A stretch of DNA of 64,000 nucleotides from Streptomyces syringium (GTDB lineage: Bacteria > Actinomycetota > Actinomycetes > Streptomycetales > Streptomycetaceae): positions 2,790,001-2,854,000 of the forward strand of contig NZ_JAGIOH010000001.1 of NCBI RefSeq assembly GCF_017876625.1, read 5' to 3'. Both the position numbers and the translations under genes were made by a program. Below the pieces are notes generated by a model. The model did no database searches. It was not told where the DNA came from and saw only the letters and a list, made by a program, of their open reading frames with translations. This document shows positions 8,981-17,801 of this stretch, piece after piece. Position 1 is the stretch's first letter. Each line of letters begins with the position of its first letter.

Positions 8981-10801
8981 ATGTGTGGAATCGTCGGTTA
9001 TATCGGTAAGCGCGACGTAGCGCCGCTGCTGCTGGAGGGCCTCCAGCGCCTGGAGTACCGCGGCTACGACTCCGCCGGTATCGCCCTGCACGCGAGCGGC
9101 AAGACGGGCGGCCTGAAGTCCGCCAAGGCCAAGGGCCGTGTCCGTGAGCTGGAGGCGCGCCTGCCCAAGCGCTTCAACGGCAGCACCGGCATCGCCCACA
9201 CCCGCTGGGCCACCCACGGCGCGCCCAACGACGTCAACGCCCACCCGCACCTGGACGCCGAGGAGAAGGTCGCCGTCGTCCACAACGGCATCATCGACAA
9301 CGCCTCCGACCTGCGCGCCAGGCTGACGGCCGAGGGCTTCGTCTTCGTCTCCGACACCGACACCGAGGCCCTCGCCCACCTCATCGCCCGCTCCGAGGCC
9401 GGCACGCTGGAGGAGAAGGTCCGCGAGGCCGTCAAGCACATCGAGGGCACGTACGGCATCGCCGTCCTGCACGCCGACTTCCCGGACCGCATCGTCGTCG
9501 CCCGCAACGGCTCCCCCGTGGTGCTGGGCATAGGCGAGAAGGAGATGTTCGTCTCCTCCGACGTCGCCGCGCTGGTCAGCCACACCCGCCAGGTCGTCAC
9601 CCTCGACGACGGCGAGATGGCCACGCTCCGGGCCGACGACTACCGCACGTACACCACCGAGGGCTCCTCCACCTCGGCACAGCCGACCACCGTGGAGTGG
9701 GAGGCCGAGTCGTACGACATGGGCGGCCACGACACGTACATGCACAAGGAGATCCACGAGCAGGCGGACGCGGTCGACCGCGCGCTGCGCGGCCGGATCG
9801 ACGACCGCTTCTCCACCGTGCACCTGGGCGGCCTGAACCTCGACGCCCGTGACGCGCGCGCCGTGCGCCGGGTGAAGATCCTCGGCTGCGGCACCTCGTA
9901 CCACGCCGGCCAGATCGGCGCGCAGATGATCGAGGAGCTGGCGCGGATCCCCGCCGACGCCGAGCCGGCCTCCGAGTTCCGCTACCGCAACCCGGTCGTG
10001 GACCCCGACACCCTCTACATCGCGGTCTCCCAGTCCGGTGAGACCTATGACGTCCTCGCCGCCGTCCAGGAGCTCAAGCGCAAGGGCGCCCGCGTCCTGG
10101 GCCTGGTCAACGTGGTCGGCTCGGCCATCGCCCGCGAGACCGACGGCGGCATCTACGTGCACGCCGGCCCCGAGGTCTGTGTCGTCTCCACCAAGTGCTT
10201 CACCAACATGGTGGTCTCCTTCGGCCTGCTCGCCCTGCACCTGGGCCGCACCCGCGACCTGTCCGTCGCCGACGGCAAGCGGATCATCGCGGGCCTGCGC
10301 AAGCTGCCCGAGCAGATCGCCGAGATCCTGGCGAACGAGGAAGAGATCGAGAAGCTGGCCGGGGAGTACGCCGACGCCAAGTCGATGATGTTCATCGGCC
10401 GTGTCCGGGGCTACCCCGTCGCCCGCGAGGCCTCGCTGAAGCTCAAGGAGGTCTCGTACATCCACGCCGAGGCCTACCCCGCGTCCGAGCTCAAGCACGG
10501 CCCGCTGGCCCTGATCGAGCCCGCCATGCCGACGGTCGCGATCGTCCCGGACGACGACCTGCTGGAGAAGAACCGCGCCGCGCTCGAGGAGATCAAGGCC
10601 CGCTCCGGCCGCATCCTCGCCGTCGCGCACCAGGTGCAGGAGAAGGCCGACCACACGATCGTCGTGCCGAAGAACGAGGACGAGCTGGACCCGATCCTCA
10701 TGGGCATCCCGCTCCAGCTCCTCGCCTACTACACGGCGAAGGCCATGGGCCGCGACATCGACAAGCCGCGCAACCTGGCGAAGTCCGTCACGGTTGAGTA
10801 G
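8981..10801 (+). CDS. glmS: Glutamine-fructose-6-phosphate aminotransferase (isomerizing)
   Basis: Makes glucosamine-6-phosphate from fructose-6-phosphate and glutamine, feeding peptidoglycan and amino-sugar synthesis. The 606-residue protein begins MCGIVGY, with Cys2 the glutaminase nucleophile after Met removal. The glutaminase domain (about 1-230, LEYRGYDSAGIAL, HTRWATHG) precedes two SIS domains (about 280-600: LGCGTSYHAG, SQSGETYDV, and the C-terminal NLAKSVTVE tail). ATG 8981 is preceded by GGGAGGG; an earlier in-frame start at 8960 would add residues before the catalytic Cys and is rejected. Streptomycetes often carry two glmS genes. Confidence 0.97.
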   Translation: MCGIVGYIGKRDVAPLLLEGLQRLEYRGYDSAGIALHASGKTGGLKSAKAKGRVRELEARLPKRFNGSTGIAHTRWATHGAPNDVNAHPHLDAEEKVAVVHNGIIDNASDLRARLTAEGFVFVSDTDTEALAHLIARSEAGTLEEKVREAVKHIEGTYGIAVLHADFPDRIVVARNGSPVVLGIGEKEMFVSSDVAALVSHTRQVVTLDDGEMATLRADDYRTYTTEGSSTSAQPTTVEWEAESYDMGGHDTYMHKEIHEQADAVDRALRGRIDDRFSTVHLGGLNLDARDARAVRRVKILGCGTSYHAGQIGAQMIEELARIPADAEPASEFRYRNPVVDPDTLYIAVSQSGETYDVLAAVQELKRKGARVLGLVNVVGSAIARETDGGIYVHAGPEVCVVSTKCFTNMVVSFGLLALHLGRTRDLSVADGKRIIAGLRKLPEQIAEILANEEEIEKLAGEYADAKSMMFIGRVRGYPVAREASLKLKEVSYIHAEAYPASELKHGPLALIEPAMPTVAIVPDDDLLEKNRAALEEIKARSGRILAVAHQVQEKADHTIVVPKNEDELDPILMGIPLQLLAYYTAKAMGRDIDKPRNLAKSVTVE

Positions 10802-11223
10802 ACCCGGGCGAGCTCAAAGGAAGCGGCCTGTCCCCGCGACCATCAATTGAGCGACCCCAGCGGCGATCAGCCACCTCCGCGAGAGCGGCGGCGGTTCAGC
10901 CGCAAAAGGGAGGACGGTCTTCCCCGCACGTGCCACCACGCGCGCGGGGAGGACCGCCTCCCCTGCGCCGGCGTCGCCCTCACGCCGGCGGTGATGCCGC
11001 CGGTCCCGGGAACCGTCACCTCCCGTCCGGCAGCACGTCACATGTAGCGGGTTGTACCCGCCGCCGGGGCACTATCCACCTCTACGCGCGAGTAGATTCA
11101 TCGGCCTTGTCAAGGCGGATTTGGCGCCATCCCCGGGGCGCGTCGCGGCACCATCTCCCGTACGGCGCATGCGAGTTGACCGCGAATCGACCTACGCCGA
11201 GCGCCTGCCGCCGACGGCGGTGA
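10802..11223. other. Gene-free gap after glmS; one inverted repeat
   Basis: No convincing coding region is seen in these 422 bp. The only structured element is TCTACGCGCGAGTAGA (11081-11096), an inverted repeat TCTAC-N6-GTAGA that could be an operator. It lies beyond the 3' end of the universal stress gene, and no plus-strand gene follows nearby, so its target is unclear. Confidence 0.4.
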
Positions 11224-11745
11224 TCATGGGATGACGACGACCGGCCGCTGTGCGCGCCGCGCCAGCCGCCCCGCGACGGAGCCGAAGATCCGGCCGACCA
11301 GGCCGTGGGTGGAGCCGACCACGATCGCGTCCGCCGCGTACTCCCGGCCGACTTCCTCCAGTTCATGGCAAATGTCCCCACCGCGCTCGACGAGGATCCA
11401 CGGCACCTCGGACAGATAGTCCGCACAGGCCAGTTCGAGGCCGAGCACCTCGGTCCGGTGGTCGGGGACGTCCACGAAGACCGGCGGCTCACAGCCCGCC
11501 CATACGGTCGTCGGCAGCCGGTTGGCCACATGGACGATGATCAGCCCGGAGCCCGAGCGCCGGGCCATCCCGATTGCATATGCAAGCGCTCGCTCGCTCG
11601 ACGTGGAGCCGTCGAAGCCCACCACGACACCGTGCTGGAACGCCGGATCGCAGGAATGACGTGTTTCTTCCGCCGCTTCGGGGTGCGCCGCTTGATCGGC
11701 GACCCGCTTGCGGTCCGCGGGTTCGGAGAATTCGTGACCGGCCAT
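11224..11745 (-). CDS. Universal stress protein, single UspA domain
   Basis: A 173-residue cytoplasmic protein with a 38-residue polar N-terminal extension before the Usp fold (VVVGFDGSTSSERALAYAIGMARRSGSGLIIVHV). The ATP-binding signature G-2x-G-9x-G(S/T) is intact at the end as GSTHGLVGRIFGSVAGRLARR, followed by PVVVIP. It is therefore probably of the ATP-binding UspFG type. ATG 11745 lacks a strong ribosome site. Isolated on the minus strand between glmS and the adpA region. Role in stress or dormancy is inferred from the family. Confidence 0.9.
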   Translation of the reverse strand: MAGHEFSEPADRKRVADQAAHPEAAEETRHSCDPAFQHGVVVGFDGSTSSERALAYAIGMARRSGSGLIIVHVANRLPTTVWAGCEPPVFVDVPDHRTEVLGLELACADYLSEVPWILVERGGDICHELEEVGREYAADAIVVGSTHGLVGRIFGSVAGRLARRAQRPVVVIP

Positions 11746-12085
11746 CGGTGTCTCGGCGAAGGAGTCCTCTTGCGGAGGGGGATCGACGGGGGCTGATTGG
11801 AGTTGTCGAGGGGGACGGGCCAGATGATCAAGGACGAAAAAATCCGTCCGGGATTCATCTTTTCAAGTGCTTACCCCCCAGGGTACGGCGCCACTCGTCG
11901 GCTGCCCAGAGGCCGCCCGGCCAGGCCTGCCGGATCCACACCCCCCGGGGCGTTCCCCGGAGCATGCACGAGGGCGGCGCGCAACGCAATGCCCCGGCCG
12001 TGCTCCTGATGCCCTCCTTCCCAGTGACCCGGGGCCCGGCCGGGCGTTGTACTACCGCCAGCAGTCGCCACCAGGGAGCCGTTCC
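11746..12085. other. Intergenic region between divergent genes
   Basis: 340 bp that must hold the promoters of the universal stress gene (minus) and the small membrane protein (plus). An A-rich stretch near 11838-11848 is unusual for this DNA. No gene or clear operator is recognised. Confidence 0.4.
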
Positions 12086-12418
12086 GTGCCCGGAACCCGC
12101 GAGTCCGTCCGCGCCGACGCCACCGAAGGGGAATCCCCCGATCCGGTGAGCGACGTAGTCCGCTGGGCGGCCTTCAGCTGCGTCCTGGTCCCCATCGTCC
12201 TGCTGATGTGCGGTCAGTCCTTCGGGGGCGCCGCCGGCACGGCGGCCGGTCTGGTGGCGGTCACCTGCGCCTGCCACGCCCTGCTGCGCCAGTCCGAGCG
12301 CAGCGCCGCCCGGGTAGCGGCGGAACAGACGGTTCCGCACCGCGGCAGGCGGGGCCGGACCGGTACCGGTTCGCACCGCGGCGCGCGCCATCCGGGCGCC
12401 GCCCATCCGGTCGACTGA
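12086..12418 (+). CDS. Small membrane protein upstream of adpA
   Basis: A 110-residue protein. After a polar N-terminus (residues 1-26) there is one long hydrophobic region (about 27-63: VVRWAAFSCVLVPIVLLMCG, then GGAAGTAAGLVAVTCACHALL) that could be one or two spans, followed by an Arg/His/Gly-rich cytoplasmic tail. GTG 12086 has AGGGAG 8 bases upstream. From memory a small membrane protein precedes adpA in other streptomycetes, so it is probably a conserved neighbour. Function unknown. Confidence 0.75.
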   Translation: MPGTRESVRADATEGESPDPVSDVVRWAAFSCVLVPIVLLMCGQSFGGAAGTAAGLVAVTCACHALLRQSERSAARVAAEQTVPHRGRRGRTGTGSHRGARHPGAAHPVD

Positions 12419-12786
12419 CGGCCTCGCACGCCTGCACCCGTAGGTTTTCAGCCAACTTGGGGCCGAACTCCATCCCTTGGCCAAAGCACCCCCCAACAGC
12501 CGGTCGACCAGCAAGGAAAGGACCGTTGAGGGCGGTTGCGCCCTACGGGGAGTGGGCATGGGCGAGAGGCGTACTTTTCACCGGGGCCTGCAAGTGCAAC
12601 GCTTCGTGATCGAACGCTTCGCGCCAAGTTGTCATGTCGACATAGAGCCGGGTGGTGAACTGGTCACCGCGTCTCCATTCGACGCAGTAGATTCGATCTT
12701 GGCCATGACCGGCGGGGGAACCGTTCAGGACCGAGGGGAAACGTGCAGGACCGAGAGGACTCGACCGCCGAGGGGGGCTTAGCGCC
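12419..12786 (+). promoter_or_regulatory. Long upstream region of adpA
   Basis: 368 bp without a gene. It contains the inverted repeat GGTGA-N5-TCACC (12653-12667), a candidate protein-binding site. AdpA promoters of other species are long and bound by AdpA itself, BldD and butyrolactone-type receptors (established knowledge). No exact AdpA consensus (TGGCSNGWWY) was found by eye. Confidence 0.45.
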
Positions 12787-14142
12787 ATGAGCCAGGACTC
12801 CACGACCGTACCGGAGACCGCGCGCAAGCTCTCCGGACGCCGCCGCCGGGAGATCGTCGCAGTGCTGCTATTCAGCGGCGGCCCCATCTTCGAAAGCTCC
12901 ATTCCGCTCTCTGTGTTCGGCATCGACCGACAGGACGCAGGAGTCCCCCGCTACCGATTGCTGGTGTGCGCGGGCGAAGATGTGCCATTGCGAACAACCG
13001 GCGGCCTTGAACTGACCGCACCGTACGGCCTGGAGGCACTCTCCAGGGCGGGCACTGTCGTGGTGCCCGCTTGGCGGTCGATCACCCAGCCGCCACCGAC
13101 CGCAGCACTCGACGCGCTGCGCCGCGCCCATGAAGAGGGCGCCCGCATCGTCGGGCTGTGCACCGGGGCCTTTGTACTGGCCGCCGCGGGACTGCTCGAC
13201 GGCAGGCCCGCCACCACCCATTGGATGTACGCGCCCACGCTCGCCAAGCGCTATCCGTCGGTCCACGTGGACCCGCGGGAGCTCTTCGTGGACGACGGTG
13301 ACGTACTGACTTCCGCGGGCACCGCGGCAGGCATCGACCTGTGCCTGCACATCGTCCGCACCGACCACGGCGCCGACGCGGCGGGGGCCCTGGCCCGCCG
13401 TCTCGTCGTACCGCCACGCCGCAGCGGCGGGCAGGAGCGCTATCTCGACCGGTCTTTACCGGAGGAGATCGGCGCCGACCCGCTCGCCGAGGTCGTCGCC
13501 TGGGCGCTGGAGCACCTCCACGAGCAGTTCGACGTGGAGACCCTGGCGGCGCGCGCCTACATGAGCAGGCGCACCTTCGACCGGAGGTTCCGCTCGCTCA
13601 CCGGGAGCGCTCCGCTGCAATGGCTGATCACCCAGCGGGTGCTTCAGGCGCAGCGGCTCCTGGAGACCTCGGACTATTCCGTGGACGAGGTCGCCGGGCG
13701 TTGCGGCTTCCGTTCGCCGGTGGCCCTGCGCGGCCACTTCCGCCGGCAGCTGGGGTCCTCCCCCGCCGCCTACCGGGCCGCCTACCGGGCGCGCCGGCCG
13801 CAGAGCGGTTCGGCCGACCGGCCGGAGCGGGGCGAGCGTCCGGACCGTCCTGATAGAGGGGACCGCTTCGAGCGGCAGGATCTGCCCGAGCAGCGGCCCG
13901 GGGAGTCCTCGGTGATGGCGATGCGGCGGACGGCCATGGCCGGCGCCCATGCCGTGACCGGCGCTTCCCTGGCACCTCCACCACCACATGGCGGACATAG
14001 CGGTCATTCCGGACCTGGCGGGCACCTCGGCCATGGGACCGGTCATGGCGGCCACGGCGGACTCGGCCCCGAGCCCGGCAAGCCGGAGTCCGACCTCTAC
14101 AGCCCACGGCTGCCCGGCCAGCGGGAACGCCCCGTAGGGTGA
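12787..14142 (+). CDS. adpA: AdpA/BldH, AraC-family master regulator of development, with a TTA codon
   Basis: Central transcription factor of aerial growth and secondary metabolism. The N-terminal DJ-1/PfpI-like dimerisation domain (about 20-195: IVAVLLFSGGPIFESSIPLSVFG, GLCTGAFVLAAAGLLDGR) precedes two AraC-type HTH motifs (about 235-335: FDVETLAARAYMSRRTFDRRF and YSVDEVAGRCGFRSPVALRGHF). Leu224 is encoded by TTA (13456-13458), between the domains, making translation depend on the bldA leucyl-tRNA. The 451-residue length exceeds the roughly 400 usual in the family, owing to a Gly/His-rich tail (about 385-430). It is followed directly by orn, as in other streptomycetes. Confidence 0.97.
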   Translation: MSQDSTTVPETARKLSGRRRREIVAVLLFSGGPIFESSIPLSVFGIDRQDAGVPRYRLLVCAGEDVPLRTTGGLELTAPYGLEALSRAGTVVVPAWRSITQPPPTAALDALRRAHEEGARIVGLCTGAFVLAAAGLLDGRPATTHWMYAPTLAKRYPSVHVDPRELFVDDGDVLTSAGTAAGIDLCLHIVRTDHGADAAGALARRLVVPPRRSGGQERYLDRSLPEEIGADPLAEVVAWALEHLHEQFDVETLAARAYMSRRTFDRRFRSLTGSAPLQWLITQRVLQAQRLLETSDYSVDEVAGRCGFRSPVALRGHFRRQLGSSPAAYRAAYRARRPQSGSADRPERGERPDRPDRGDRFERQDLPEQRPGESSVMAMRRTAMAGAHAVTGASLAPPPPHGGHSGHSGPGGHLGHGTGHGGHGGLGPEPGKPESDLYSPRLPGQRERPVG

Positions 14143-14147
14143 GACGT

Positions 14148-14753
14148 ATGAACGATCGCATGGTGTGGATCGACTGCGAGATGACCGGGCTCTCGCTGTC
14201 GGACGACGCGCTCATCGAGGTGGCCGCCCTGGTCACCGACTCTGAGCTGAACATCCTCGGCGACGGCGTGGACATCGTCGTCCGCCCGCCCGCCGAGGCC
14301 CTGACCACCATGCCCGAGGTGGTGCGCCAGATGCACACGGCCTCCGGGCTGCTCGCGGAGCTGGACGGCGGGACGACGCTCGAGGACGCGGAGCGTCAGG
14401 TCCTGGCGTACGTGCGCAAGCACGTCCCGGAGCCGGGCAAGGCCCCGCTGTGCGGAAACTCGGTCAGCACCGACCGCGGCTTCCTGCTGCGGGACATGCC
14501 CGAGCTGGAGAACCATCTGCACTACCGGATCGTCGACGTGTCCTCGGTGAAGGAGCTGGCCCGGCGCTGGTTCCCCCGCTCCTACTTCAGCAGTCCGAAG
14601 AAGAGCGGCAACCACCGGGCACTCGCCGACATCAAGGAATCGATCGCCGAGCTCCGGTACTACCGCGAGGCGATCTTCGTACCGCAGCCCGGCCCGGACT
14701 CGGACACGGCGAAGGCCATCGCGGCCAAGCACGTCCTGCCCGCTCAGGGATAG
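14148..14753 (+). CDS. orn: Oligoribonuclease
   Basis: A 3'-5' exonuclease that degrades short RNAs including pGpG, so it completes c-di-GMP turnover. The 201-residue DEDDh protein shows WIDCEMTGL (first Asp and Glu), GNSVSTDRGF (second Asp) and SGNHRALADI (His and last Asp). ATG 14148 lies 5 bp after the adpA stop. TAGGGT at 14135-14140 resembles a -10 box that would give a leaderless or very short leader, alongside read-through from adpA. Loss of orn slows growth and development in streptomycetes (established knowledge). A strong hairpin follows. Confidence 0.96.
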   Translation: MNDRMVWIDCEMTGLSLSDDALIEVAALVTDSELNILGDGVDIVVRPPAEALTTMPEVVRQMHTASGLLAELDGGTTLEDAERQVLAYVRKHVPEPGKAPLCGNSVSTDRGFLLRDMPELENHLHYRIVDVSSVKELARRWFPRSYFSSPKKSGNHRALADIKESIAELRYYREAIFVPQPGPDSDTAKAIAAKHVLPAQG

Positions 14754-14760
14754 TGACGCA

Positions 14761-14796
14761 GCTCGCTCCCAGGACGCGTGTCATCTGGGAGCGAGC
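14761..14796 (+). terminator. Strong hairpin after orn
   Basis: Perfect 11-bp arms GCTCGCTCCCA (14761-14771) and TGGGAGCGAGC (14786-14796) with a 14-base loop, seven bases after the orn stop. No U run. It separates orn from the tRNA-His unit. Confidence 0.75.
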
Positions 14797-14850
14797 ACCC
14801 CTGAAGACCCTGTACACTTTTTCTCAGCCGGTGGGAAACGCACCGGACAT

Positions 14851-14924
14851 GGTGGGTATAGCTCAGCTGGCAGAGCACCTGGTTGTGGTCCAGGATGTCG
14901 CGGGTTCAAGTCCCGTTACTCACC
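14851..14924 (+). tRNA. tRNA-His (GTG anticodon)
   Basis: Complete cloverleaf: acceptor GTGGGTA pairs with TACTCAC, with G at -1 (14851) opposite C (14924), the hallmark of tRNA-His. The anticodon loop TTGTGGT carries GTG at 14885-14887, and the T arm is CGGGTTCAAGTCCCG. CCA is not encoded. Confidence 0.98.
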
Positions 14925-14930
14925 CTGTAT

Positions 14931-14970
14931 GACGAAGGCCCGGTCTGTGAAAACAGACCGGGCCTTCGTC
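14931..14970 (+). terminator. Hairpin terminator after tRNA-His
   Basis: A perfect 18-bp stem (14931-14948 with 14953-14970) closed by a GAAA tetraloop. It begins seven bases after the tRNA. Very stable, without a U tract. Confidence 0.85.
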
Positions 14971-15071
14971 GTATCCCCGCTCGTCCCCGCCCCTCTCCTC
15001 TCTCCCCCTGGCTGATCCCTCGTCAGCGGGACAGCGCCCCGGAGCCGGTACCGGGGTCCGGGCGACATGCC

Positions 15072-16052
15072 ATGGTGCTTTCTGTGAACCCCTCCCCCCA
15101 CAGCCGCCCGCTGCGCATCGGCACCCGCAAGAGCCCCATGGCGCTGGCCCAGACCGAGCGGGTCCGCGAGCTCTTGCGCAAACTCGAACCCGATCTCGGC
15201 ACCGACGTGGTCCCCATCGAGACGGAGGCCGACCAGTGGCAGGGCGATCTCTCGAAGCTCGGCGGGAAGGGCCTCTTCGTGAAGGCCATCGACCTCCGGC
15301 TGCAGAGCGGTGACATCGACCTGGCCGTCCACTGCCTGAAGGACGTCCCCGGCGACGGCCCCCTCCCCGAGGGCCTGGTCTTCGCGGCGATGCTGCCGCG
15401 CGACGACGCGCGCGACGTCCTCGTCGTGCCCGAGGACTCCGGCGTGCGCACGCTCGCCGAGCTGCCCGCCGGGGCGCACGTGGGCTCGTCCTCCGTACGC
15501 CGCCGGGCCCAGCTCGGCCGCGCCCGGCCGGACCTGCGCATCGTCCGGGTGCGCGGCACCGTCGGCACCCGCCTCGGCAAGCTCGACGGCACGAAGGCCA
15601 TGGCCCCGGCGCTCGACGCGCTGGTCGTTGCGGCCTCCGGGCTCGAACGGCTCGAGCTGGGACAGCGGGCCCGGCAGGTCTTCACCGTCGACGAGATCCT
15701 GCCCGCCGTCGGCGCCGGCGTCCTGGTGCTGGAGTGCCGCCGCGCCGACGGCGACCTCCTCGCGCTGCTCCGGCAGCTGGGCGACGCGCGGACCCTGGCG
15801 GAGGCCACGGCGGAACGGGCGATGCTCTACGGCCTGCGCGGTCACTGCAACTCCCCCATCGCGGGGTACTGCGACACCGAGGTCGACGGGCGGCTCTCGC
15901 TGCGCGGCATGGTCTTCGACGAGGCCGGGTCCACGTTCGTCCGCGCCCATATCCGGGGCTCCGCCGACGACCCGGTGGACCTCGGCGGCCGGGTCAGCAC
16001 CGAACTGCTCCGCCAGGGTGCGGCCGAGATCATCGCCGGCACCGTCCACTGA
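15072..16052 (+). CDS. hemC: Hydroxymethylbilane synthase (porphobilinogen deaminase), second-type copy
   Basis: Joins four porphobilinogen units into hydroxymethylbilane for haem, sirohaem and B12. The 326-residue protein keeps IGTRKSPMALAQTERV, HCLKDVPGD and SSSVRRRAQL, and the dipyrromethane cofactor Cys in GLRGHCNSPIAGYC. These motifs diverge from the usual HSMKD, TSSLRRQ and GGCQ forms, which fits the second hemC of streptomycetes rather than the copy in the main haem cluster. Starts ATG 15072 and GTG 15084 are both possible; neither has a strong ribosome site. No other haem gene is nearby. Confidence 0.88.
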   Translation: MVLSVNPSPHSRPLRIGTRKSPMALAQTERVRELLRKLEPDLGTDVVPIETEADQWQGDLSKLGGKGLFVKAIDLRLQSGDIDLAVHCLKDVPGDGPLPEGLVFAAMLPRDDARDVLVVPEDSGVRTLAELPAGAHVGSSSVRRRAQLGRARPDLRIVRVRGTVGTRLGKLDGTKAMAPALDALVVAASGLERLELGQRARQVFTVDEILPAVGAGVLVLECRRADGDLLALLRQLGDARTLAEATAERAMLYGLRGHCNSPIAGYCDTEVDGRLSLRGMVFDEAGSTFVRAHIRGSADDPVDLGGRVSTELLRQGAAEIIAGTVH

Positions 16053-16093
16053 GCCACCCCCGCGCACACCCATCCCGGTGACTTCGAGGAGAC

Positions 16094-16124
16094 ACACCCT
16101 CACCCTTTCGGGTAGTGGAGGTGT
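16094..16124 (+). terminator. Imperfect hairpin between hemC and the small secreted protein
   Basis: ACACC and GGTGT ends enclose CCC-TTTC-GGG, giving an imperfect stem about 40 bases after the hemC stop. It could end hemC transcription or lie in the leader of the next gene. Confidence 0.35.
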
Positions 16125-16197
16125 CGGCGACACGCGCGGCCCTTCAATGAGTTGCAGGCGGGCAGCCGCCCCGCCCTTCCCAGGAAAGGGGCACCTC

Positions 16198-16422
16198 ATG
16201 CGCCGTCGGGCTGCGTCCATCATCGTCACGTCCTGTGCCGCTCTGGCGTTCACCGTCATCGGAGCGACACCGTCCGTGGCGGATCCGGGTCCCATCTCGG
16301 AGGCGGACTGCAAGGCGAAGAACGGGGTGGTGGAGGACGTCGAGGGGATCTATTACTGCCTCGCCGTCCACGGCGTCATCGAGGGGGCCGACAGGACCGA
16401 GGCGGATCTCGCGGACCTCTAG
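16198..16422 (+). CDS. Small secreted protein with two cysteines
   Basis: 74 residues: signal peptide about 1-28 (MRRRAASIIVTSCAALAFTV, cleavage after SVA), leaving an acidic mature peptide of about 46 residues with two Cys (EADCKAKNG and IYYCLAVHG) that may form a disulphide. ATG 16198 has AAAGGGG 8 bases upstream. It lies 41 bp ahead of the sugar-binding lipoprotein gene and may share its transcript. No family is recognised; an extracellular structural or signalling peptide is possible. Confidence 0.75.
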   Translation: MRRRAASIIVTSCAALAFTVIGATPSVADPGPISEADCKAKNGVVEDVEGIYYCLAVHGVIEGADRTEADLADL

Positions 16423-16463
16423 GGCCTCCTCCCCCCGGCGGAACTCTCATCAGGAGGACGCAA

Positions 16464-17801
16464 TTGCGCGGCAGCACGTGCACCTACCGGCGGCGGGCGG
16501 TGGTCCTCGGGGCCTTCGCCGCGCTCGGCGCGCATCTCCTCGGTGGCTGCGCCCGGGACGACGGGCCCGCCGCGAGCGGCACCGGGGGCGCCGGAAGTGA
16601 CGGCAGCGGGAAGACCACGATCACGATCGGCACCTTCGGCGTCTTCGGCTACAAGCAGGCCGGGCTCTACGCGGAGTACGAGCGGCTGCACCCGGACGTC
16701 ACGATCAAGGAGAGCGTGATCGAGCGCAACGACGCCTACTACCCGCAGTTGCTGACCCATCTCGCGGCGGGCGGCGGACTCGCCGACATCCAGGCCGTGG
16801 AGGTCGCCAACATCAACGAGGTGGCCACGACGCTGTCCGGCAAGTTCGAGGACCTGTCGAAGGCGGCGGGGGTGCGCCGGAGCGACTGGCTGGACTGGAA
16901 GTGGCAGCAGGCCACGGACCGCAAGGGCCGGACGGTCGGGCTCGGCACGGACATCGGGCCGATCGCCATGTGTTACCGGAAGGATCTCTTCAAGAAGGCC
17001 GGGCTGCCCACGGACCGGGAGGCCGTCGGCAGGCTGTGGGCCGGTGACTGGCAGAAGTACATCGACACGGGCAAGGCGTACAAGAAGCGGGCACCGGCCG
17101 GCACGGTCTTCACCGACTCGGCCGCCGGGGTCTACAACGCCTCGATCCACGCCTACCCCGAGCGCTACTACGACCGGCGCGGCAAGCCGATCTACGCGAA
17201 GAGCCCGGCCGTCAAGGCGTCCTGGGACCTGGCCGTGCAGGCGGCGCGGGGCGGGCTGACCGCACGGCTCAAGCAGTTCGAGAAGCCGTGGGACCAGGCG
17301 TACGCGAACGGGCGCTTCGCCACGGTCGCCTGCCCGCCGTGGATGCTCGGCTACATCAAGGAGAAGGCCGGCGAGGCGGGCAGGAACAAGTGGGACGTGG
17401 CCGCCGCGCCCAGGCCCGCCAACTGGGGCGGCTCCTTCATCGGCGTGCCGAAGGCGGCCCGGCACAAGGCCGCGGCGGTCAGCCTCGCGGTCTGGCTGAC
17501 CGCGCCCGCACAGCAGGCCAAGCTCTTCGACCGGCAGGCGAGCATCCCCTCCACCCCCTCCTCGTACGACATGCCGCAGGTCAGGAACGCCAGGCACCCC
17601 TACTTCGGCGGCGCGCCGACGGGACGGATCTTCGCCGCGGCGGCCAAGGGCATCCCCACCTTGGTGATCGGCCCGGACGAGCAGCAGATCGGCACCGCCT
17701 TCACCGACATCGGTCTGCTCCAGATCGACCAGCAGGGCAGATCCCCGCGCGAGGCCTGGAAGGCGACGCAGAAGGAGATCGAGAACGCGGTGGACGAATG
17801 A
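16464..17801 (+). CDS. Sugar ABC transporter solute-binding lipoprotein, CebE-like
   Basis: Extracellular binding protein of a carbohydrate importer, family 1. The TTG start at 16464 is chosen because AGGAGG sits 6 bases upstream. The 445-residue product starts with a lipoprotein signal peptide: a twin-arginine-like RRRAVV, then lipobox LGGC with Cys29 as the lipid anchor. The mature part has a Gly/Ser linker and the SBP_bac_1 pattern ([44 protein letters not shown]). Gene order binding protein-permease-permease-beta-glucosidase matches the cellobiose cluster cebEFG-bglC of streptomycetes (from memory), so cello-oligosaccharides are the likely ligand. The stop overlaps the next ATG. Confidence 0.86.
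   Translation: MRGSTCTYRRRAVVLGAFAALGAHLLGGCARDDGPAASGTGGAGSDGSGKTTITIGTFGVFGYKQAGLYAEYERLHPDVTIKESVIERNDAYYPQLLTHLAAGGGLADIQAVEVANINEVATTLSGKFEDLSKAAGVRRSDWLDWKWQQATDRKGRTVGLGTDIGPIAMCYRKDLFKKAGLPTDREAVGRLWAGDWQKYIDTGKAYKKRAPAGTVFTDSAAGVYNASIHAYPERYYDRRGKPIYAKSPAVKASWDLAVQAARGGLTARLKQFEKPWDQAYANGRFATVACPPWMLGYIKEKAGEAGRNKWDVAAAPRPANWGGSFIGVPKAARHKAAAVSLAVWLTAPAQQAKLFDRQASIPSTPSSYDMPQVRNARHPYFGGAPTGRIFAAAAKGIPTLVIGPDEQQIGTAFTDIGLLQIDQQGRSPREAWKATQKEIENAVDE

Noticed and set aside
10802..11223. Short open frames between glmS and the universal stress gene
   Set aside because: No ribosome site, odd composition and no recognisable sequence; treated as gene-free.
14786..14799. TGGGAGCGAGCACC after orn as a CebR box
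   Set aside because: It is the right arm of the orn terminator stem and lacks the second half of TGGGAGCGCTCCCA.
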